In this document: in pieces, positions 7,513-11,723 of the stretch
How the letters are laid out: each line of letters opens with the position of its first letter
Position numbering within the stretch: the stretch's first letter is position 1
Source of the DNA: CAZEJK01 sp964512045
GTDB lineage: Bacteria > Acidobacteriota > Thermoanaerobaculia > Thermoanaerobaculales > Sulfomarinibacteraceae
DNA length: 11,723 nt
Direction: 5' to 3'
NCBI GenBank assembly: GCA_964512045.1
Contig: CAZEJK010000157.1
Span: 1 to 11,723 of the forward strand
Translations under genes and position numbers: made by a program
The notes under the pieces: model-generated
What the model saw: only the letters and a program-made list of their open reading frames with translations
Told to the model about the DNA's origin: nothing
Databases searched by the model: none

Positions 7513-7618
7513 CCGTGTGTGGGGTTGGGATGTGGCGGCACGGAGCCGGACCGCTCTCGAGCTGTGGTAGCCCTTGTGGCGCGGACCTCTGGAATAGATG
7601 TGAACGCGACGCGTTCTC

Positions 7619-10474
7619 ATGTTTATGATGAGATGCGTCGTTGCACTGGCGGGGCTTTGTTCTGCTCTGGTGCTCGCCTCGGCGGGATGCATGCCGTCTG
7701 GCGGCGGGGGTGACGGTGGCGGCCAGGGTGGCGGCGGAGATGGCATCGATCCCGTCTGTGCGGAGCTACAGCTCTCGTCGGAGCAGATCATGCCGCTCGA
7801 CACTGTCGAGCTGGTCGGGCTGGATCCCGTCAAGGCGACGCGGCCGATCGGGGACCTGTACGCGGTGTTCGAGCCGCGGCGCGGACGTGAGGGGTACCCA
7901 CTGCCCGTGACCGTGCACGACGACGGTCGCCTGTCGCTGATCGCTCCGTCACATCCCGACGGCGTTGGCGGCGGGCGCGGCACGTTGCGCCTGTCCGACG
8001 GCGACGGCCTGTCGTGCCCGAAGCTGCCGGTGACCGTGTCACCGCTGTCCCCGGCCCCCGGCGAGACGGCCCGAGTGCTGGAGCTGCTCGAGCGTGGGCT
8101 GGTCGCCCGGATCGAGCGCACAGGCCTCGATCCGGACCGTCTGAGCGCGACTCCTGCCCAGCAGCTGCCACTGCTCGCGGTCGGTCCGGCGATCGCCCTG
8201 TGGGCGCTTGATGGCTCCGACAATCCGAGACCACTCCGGCGCGTCGTGGACGAGGAGAGCACAGAGCTGCTGGACGCACTCCTGGCTCAGGGAGCTGTGG
8301 CCGAGCGTCTGCGGACACAGCTCGAGGTCCTCGATGCGGCGCTCGAGACGGGTGTCCCGCGGCAGATGGCGACTTTAGGGCCGCTGCTTGACGCGGCGCC
8401 GCGAGGGGAGAGAGACCCTCTGACCGCTGTACTCTCGCCGCTGCTGGAGGACGCTCGGAGGCTGGTTGCCAGCCGTACAGGTGGCCTTCGCGTGCAGGTC
8501 GGTGGCCCGCGGACGCTCCTGCCGGGCGTCAGAACAGCCTCGGCCACGATGCAGGTGCTCGACATTCCGCCCGTGGAGATCAGCACGGCCGACGAGCTGT
8601 CGCATTACATGCGCTTGCAGGCGGCGGCCGCTGGCACCATGTCGGGGCCCACCGGCGACATGCTCAACGATCTGGGCTCGGTGATCTCGGTGATCGGGAT
8701 CTTCGCCCCGGGTGTCGGTGCGGCGGCAGGTGCGGTGCATTTCCTGTACATGAAGGGGGTTGAAGCCGACCGCCAGCTCCTGCCGTGCTGCTTCGAGCGG
8801 CTCGACTTCTCGTTGAGCAAGGGCTGGTTCGAGGAGGACTACCCGTGGCCGGACCGGCCGGCGTTCTACGCCCGGTGGGGCGAGGTCAAGGTCGATGCGC
8901 GGAACATGGGCTGGAACCTCACCCAGACCGCGATCGAGGCCGGGTTTGCCGCCCTCGGAACGGGTAAGGGCGCCCGCGACGCATGGAAGAACATGCGCAC
9001 GCGTCGTGCTGGCGACGAGGTCACCACCGATGTGGTTGGCGGCGCTCAGGATGGTCTCGTCGATTCGTGGCTGCAAAAGAACGTGAGGCCGGAGATCGAA
9101 CGGCTCACGGTTCCCCGGCATCGCTGGCGCGACATCGACATCAGTGGCGCCCAGTGGAGCGAGGCGGAGGTCCCGTACCGATCAGGGGATGCGATCACCA
9201 CGGTCAGCACCCACGGGTACGGGCCGAAGGCGGTCGGAGCCGCCGATCTGCGCGTGAAGACTCGCTCCAGGCAGTTCGGAAGCTCTCACATCTGGGAGGA
9301 CAAGGCCGTCGAGGTCCGCGAGATCGTGGTCAGCGTCGTGCCAACAGTGCGGCGCGTCAACACCGGTCAGGAGATCGAGATGCGGGGGTTCGTCCGCAAC
9401 TCGTTCGAGCCGAAGAAGGCGCGGTGGAAGATCTTGAGCGCGGACGGGTCGCCGGTGCAGAAGCTCGATGGGGGCTACCGTGATCAGGGCGAGCATTACC
9501 AGCGGCTCAAGCTTCCAGATGACGAGGAGGCGTTCCCGATCACCGTCGAGCTGGAGTCGACCACCACCAGTGGACTGCGCAACGGGGCAGCCGGTCGCCG
9601 CTACGGCTCGGGAACCTTGACCACGGGCGCCGTGGTGGATATCGGCCCGGATACGGGCTGTGTCGAGCAGGGCGAGAAGCTGGCGATGTTCGCCGAGGTG
9701 TTCGGGGTCGAGGACACGCGTCTGCGCTGGACTGCCTCGGGTCCGGGATCCATCACACAGGAGGGTGTGCTGACTGCACGCGGTGATGGGGAGGTGGTCG
9801 TCAAGGCGGTCAGCGTTGCGGATCCGGACGCCTGGGACGAGGCCAACATCGATGTCGGCGGCTGTACCTGTCAGTTTTCGTTGCAGATCTCGGGCGACTC
9901 CAACCTCGGCGTGACCGGCTCGATCGCACACTACTCCACCACGGGCGAAGGGTCGATCGTGGGCGCCTTCACGACCCCCGGCGCGTGGGGCGCCGAGGTG
10001 GAGGGGCTGTTCGGCGAGGAGATGGCCGAGCAGATGGAGCAGATGCAACGGCAGGGACAGGCGGAGCTTGGGGGTCGCGAAACACTCGGATTCTCCGTCA
10101 TGCAGGGGGATCCCGAGCGCGAGGACGACATGCTTGCGGCTGTAATTGGCGGTGCGACCGTGCAGGTGTCGGTGATGAACCAGCCGATTCAGCCCGGTTT
10201 CTCCGGGGCGTTGACGCCGAAGCTCGTGGTTGTGTCAACCGGTGAGTACTCGGAGGGCGGTTATCCGGTCAAGTACGAGTGGGCAGAGGGGAGCGAGGGC
10301 GACGTTCGGTTGTTCGTCTCTCAGTACACCGGCCGTTCGCTGCAAGCCTACCTCGTGGGCCAGCTCACCTCCTCGAACCTCTACAAAGAGTCTACAGGCG
10401 AGAGGCTCAGGGCGCACGTCATGCTCGATCTGTACGCCCTGGAAGGGCCTCTTGGCTGCCTGACCTCACAGTGA
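7619..10474 (+). CDS. Large multidomain lipoprotein with Gly-rich tether and Ig-like domains, family not recognised
   Basis: 951 residues; I cannot assign a function. Signal peptide 1-23 ends at SAGC, a lipobox with Ser instead of the usual Leu at -3, so Cys24 is probably lipidated. A GGGGDGGGQGGGGDG tether (28-42) would hold the body off the membrane. A beta domain (about 46-142, with Cys47 and Cys133 as a possible disulfide) precedes a helical domain (148-285). A hydrophobic Gly/Ala-rich stretch lies at 349-377, then a Trp-rich domain (402-570). Two Ig/BIG-like beta domains follow (about 573-671 and 674-747). The C-terminal beta domain (755-951) contains a Glu/Gln/Met-rich stretch near 798-818. 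A TGA at 7601 in frame limits the start to ATG 7619, 7625 or 7628; none has a good ribosome site. The DUF4412-like gene follows 57 bp downstream, and I expect both products in the envelope. Confidence 0.85.
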   Translation: MFMMRCVVALAGLCSALVLASAGCMPSGGGGDGGGQGGGGDGIDPVCAELQLSSEQIMPLDTVELVGLDPVKATRPIGDLYAVFEPRRGREGYPLPVTVHDDGRLSLIAPSHPDGVGGGRGTLRLSDGDGLSCPKLPVTVSPLSPAPGETARVLELLERGLVARIERTGLDPDRLSATPAQQLPLLAVGPAIALWALDGSDNPRPLRRVVDEESTELLDALLAQGAVAERLRTQLEVLDAALETGVPRQMATLGPLLDAAPRGERDPLTAVLSPLLEDARRLVASRTGGLRVQVGGPRTLLPGVRTASATMQVLDIPPVEISTADELSHYMRLQAAAAGTMSGPTGDMLNDLGSVISVIGIFAPGVGAAAGAVHFLYMKGVEADRQLLPCCFERLDFSLSKGWFEEDYPWPDRPAFYARWGEVKVDARNMGWNLTQTAIEAGFAALGTGKGARDAWKNMRTRRAGDEVTTDVVGGAQDGLVDSWLQKNVRPEIERLTVPRHRWRDIDISGAQWSEAEVPYRSGDAITTVSTHGYGPKAVGAADLRVKTRSRQFGSSHIWEDKAVEVREIVVSVVPTVRRVNTGQEIEMRGFVRNSFEPKKARWKILSADGSPVQKLDGGYRDQGEHYQRLKLPDDEEAFPITVELESTTTSGLRNGAAGRRYGSGTLTTGAVVDIGPDTGCVEQGEKLAMFAEVFGVEDTRLRWTASGPGSITQEGVLTARGDGEVVVKAVSVADPDAWDEANIDVGGCTCQFSLQISGDSNLGVTGSIAHYSTTGEGSIVGAFTTPGAWGAEVEGLFGEEMAEQMEQMQRQGQAELGGRETLGFSVMQGDPEREDDMLAAVIGGATVQVSVMNQPIQPGFSGALTPKLVVVSTGEYSEGGYPVKYEWAEGSEGDVRLFVSQYTGRSLQAYLVGQLTSSNLYKESTGERLRAHVMLDLYALEGPLGCLTSQ

Positions 10475-10501
10475 GCGTCGATCGAATCAGCAGCGACGCT
10501 C
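10473..10501 (+). terminator. Stem-loop between the lipoprotein gene and the DUF4412-like gene
   Basis: GAGCGTCG (10473-10480) pairs with CGACGCTC (10494-10501) around a 13-base loop; the left arm overlaps the lipoprotein stop codon. There is no T-run. It lies inside a 57-bp spacer, so it may trim or partly terminate a shared transcript and set the ratio of the two products. Confidence 0.45.
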
Positions 10502-10531
10502 CGAAACACCCGTCTATCGAAGGAGAGCTTC

Positions 10532-11395
10532 ATGATGAGTAGATCAAGAGTCCTGACGACGATCTCTGCGATGCTCGTGCTTGCGGCCGCGGCTGTCCCG
10601 GTGCACGCCGGGATCACGTTCGAGCAGAAGGTGACATCGTCCGGCTCCGGTCGCGGCCTGGAGATGACCATTCGCGGCTGGGCCGAAGACGGCAAGGCGA
10701 AGATCCTGTACGAGGAGAGCAACAACGAGATTATGGGCGACGGGAGCTACCTGCTGACGCGGGACGGCGGTGAGACGGTGTACCTGATCAACCCGAAGGA
10801 GAAGACCTACTCCGAGTTCGACATGGCGCAGATGATGAGCTTTCTCGCCAGCCTCGAGGAAGCCAGCGGTGGCATGGTCAACATCGACTTCGAGGACCCG
10901 ATGAGCGAGACGCTGGCCACCGGGCCCGGTGAGCCTGTGCTCGGGTACGCCACAACGCACCACAAGTGGAAGTCCGGCTACACGATGAAGATGAAGATGG
11001 CCTTCATGAAGCAGCAGAACCGGATCGAGACCGTGACCGATGCGTGGGTGACCAGCGAGGTGTTCGACCCGGGTCTGTACTCGTGGCTGCGGGCGATGCC
11101 CACCACCACAGGCGATCCGGAGCTCGACGAGGTCCTGACTCAGGACATGGACAAGCTCGACGAGGGCCTGGTCCTGAAGATGGACCAGACGATGACCACG
11201 ACGAACAAGAAGGGCAAGCAGCGCACCAGCACCACCCATTACGAGGTGACACACCTGGAGACGGGGGACGTGCCGGACGAGGTCTTCGCGATGCCCGTCG
11301 GTTACGAGGAGAAGCCGCTGATCCCGTCAGCCGACCAGCAGGGCGGCAGGGACGAAAAGAAGGGTGGCAACCCCCTGAAGAACATCTTCGGGTAG
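10532..11395 (+). CDS. DUF4412-like secreted protein
   Basis: Exported protein of 287 residues, function unknown. Signal peptide 1-26 ends at VHA, before GITFEQKVT. The body resembles DUF4412 proteins: a beta-strand opening, a RGWAEDGKAKILYEE segment, then a display strand YLINPKEKTYSEFD (84-97), in which the family typically shows a 'KTY.E.D' wording, and a closing DVPDEVFAMPVGYEEKPL (246-263) that matches the family's 'F.MP.GY' ending. These proteins may share a LolA/LppX-like fold. Met-rich YTMKMKMAFM lies at 150-159. The last 20 residues are polar and Gly/Lys-rich, likely disordered. ATG 10532 has AAGGAG six bases upstream; the adjacent ATG 10535 is equally possible. It is the last gene of the plus-strand block and converges on the gene ending at 11544. 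Confidence 0.78.
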   Translation: MMSRSRVLTTISAMLVLAAAAVPVHAGITFEQKVTSSGSGRGLEMTIRGWAEDGKAKILYEESNNEIMGDGSYLLTRDGGETVYLINPKEKTYSEFDMAQMMSFLASLEEASGGMVNIDFEDPMSETLATGPGEPVLGYATTHHKWKSGYTMKMKMAFMKQQNRIETVTDAWVTSEVFDPGLYSWLRAMPTTTGDPELDEVLTQDMDKLDEGLVLKMDQTMTTTNKKGKQRTSTTHYEVTHLETGDVPDEVFAMPVGYEEKPLIPSADQQGGRDEKKGGNPLKNIFG

Positions 11396-11526
11396 CACGA
11401 GGCGCGCGGGATAACCGCGAACCGCGGCCAGCGACCGGTCCGCCGAGTCTGATTGCAGTGGCCGGAGTCGCGCAGGCCGGGTGGCTACGTTGGGTTGGCC
11501 GTGAGCGGACCCTCTGCGAACGTGAC

Positions 11527-11551
11527 ACCGCTGCTGTGTGTACTCAGCGGT
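11527..11551. terminator. Inverted repeat at the convergent gene junction
   Basis: ACCGCTG (11527-11533) pairs with CAGCGGT (11545-11551) around an 11-base loop. It overlaps the stop codon of the minus-strand gene and lies between two converging genes, where a bidirectional terminator would be expected. No T-run on either strand, so the call is weak. A smaller GC hairpin, CGCGG (11405-11409) with CCGCG (11415-11419), follows the DUF4412-like stop codon. Confidence 0.3.
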
Positions 11552-11723
11552 CCTCAAGCCGCTCCTGAGCTGCCTTCACAAGCAGCGGCCAGACCATGGT
11601 CGCGTCGGCCGCCACCTCTGCCCAGCGGCCGCCCTCCTCGGGAGGTACGAACTTCCCCCACGAGACCCCTTCGGAGTAGGTCGCGCCGGACAGACCGCCC
11701 CAGTGGGCCGGCTCCGGGCAGAT
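11544..11723 (-). CDS. Deoxyhypusine synthase family protein, C-terminal fragment (5' part off window)
   Basis: Only the last 59 residues and the stop codon are in the window. They read HWGGLSGATYSEGVSWGKF, then VPPEEGGRWAEVAADATMVW and PLLVKAAQERLEDR. The SEGVSWGK segment corresponds to the active-site SEAVSWGK of deoxyhypusine synthase, whose lysine (human Lys329) forms the enzyme-substrate imine, and YADAT-like plus PLLV ends are also family features. Eukaryotic and archaeal members use spermidine and NAD to modify eIF5A/aIF5A. Bacteria lack that target, and bacterial homologues are thought to act in polyamine metabolism, for example homospermidine formation. The catalytic Lys is present here, so an active enzyme is likely. 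Substrate cannot be told from the fragment. Confidence 0.87.
   Translation of the reverse strand: MCPEPAHWGGLSGATYSEGVSWGKFVPPEEGGRWAEVAADATMVWPLLVKAAQERLEDR

Noticed and set aside
7495..7713. Small plus-strand frame of 72 codons in the sppA-lipoprotein spacer
   Set aside because: Overlaps the lipoprotein start in another frame, lies across the stem-loop, has no ribosome site and no recognisable product.
1..11723. CRISPR arrays, tRNA or rRNA genes, transposases, att sites
   Set aside because: I looked for regularly spaced repeats, cloverleaf-like segments and mobile-element genes on both strands and saw none. The short CTCGAG repeats are not regularly spaced, and CTCGAG is common elsewhere in this window.

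Overview
This is a GC-rich, gene-dense bacterial window, probably a metagenome or draft scaffold because it contains exactly 100 N. Very short spacers, a MacB/ADOP-type orphan permease, an outer-membrane-type lipoprotein with a glycine-rich tether, SppA, and DUF2147/DUF4412 secreted proteins all point to a Gram-negative (diderm) organism. The mix would fit Acidobacteriota, Myxococcota, Gemmatimonadota or a related phylum. The sequence alone does not settle which one.

Left block, minus strand (1-5040). Reading in the direction of transcription: an MntA-type nucleotidyltransferase antitoxin (5040-4747); the first 45 codons of its HepT toxin partner, cut by the N-run (4757-4622); a large ABC-transporter permease of the duplicated MacB_PCD/FtsX type, cut at its 5' end by the same N-run (4521-2099); a small secreted DUF2147 protein (1901-1410); and, 39 bp further on, a phosphofructokinase that runs off the left edge (1370-1). 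The kinase is the two-domain, eukaryotic-type enzyme rather than the ordinary ~320-residue bacterial PfkA, and it is the most unexpected gene here.

Right block, plus strand (5171-11395). A gamma-glutamylcyclotransferase-fold protein whose expected catalytic Glu is Gln; a full-length two-domain SppA protease with both catalytic residues; a 951-residue multidomain lipoprotein of no family I recognise; and a DUF4412-like secreted protein. All three spacers in this block carry a GC-rich stem-loop with no U-tract. The spacer between sppA and the lipoprotein gene has three complementary segments that could form alternative hairpins. A minus-strand gene ends at 11544 and runs off the right edge; its visible C-terminus is that of a deoxyhypusine-synthase-family protein.

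Functional reading: the right block is mostly cell-envelope (membrane protease, lipoprotein, exported small protein). The left block combines central metabolism (PFK), export or envelope (permease, DUF2147) and a toxin-antitoxin pair. I see no rRNA, tRNA, CRISPR array, transposase or phage gene. No stretch over 300 bp lacks a gene.
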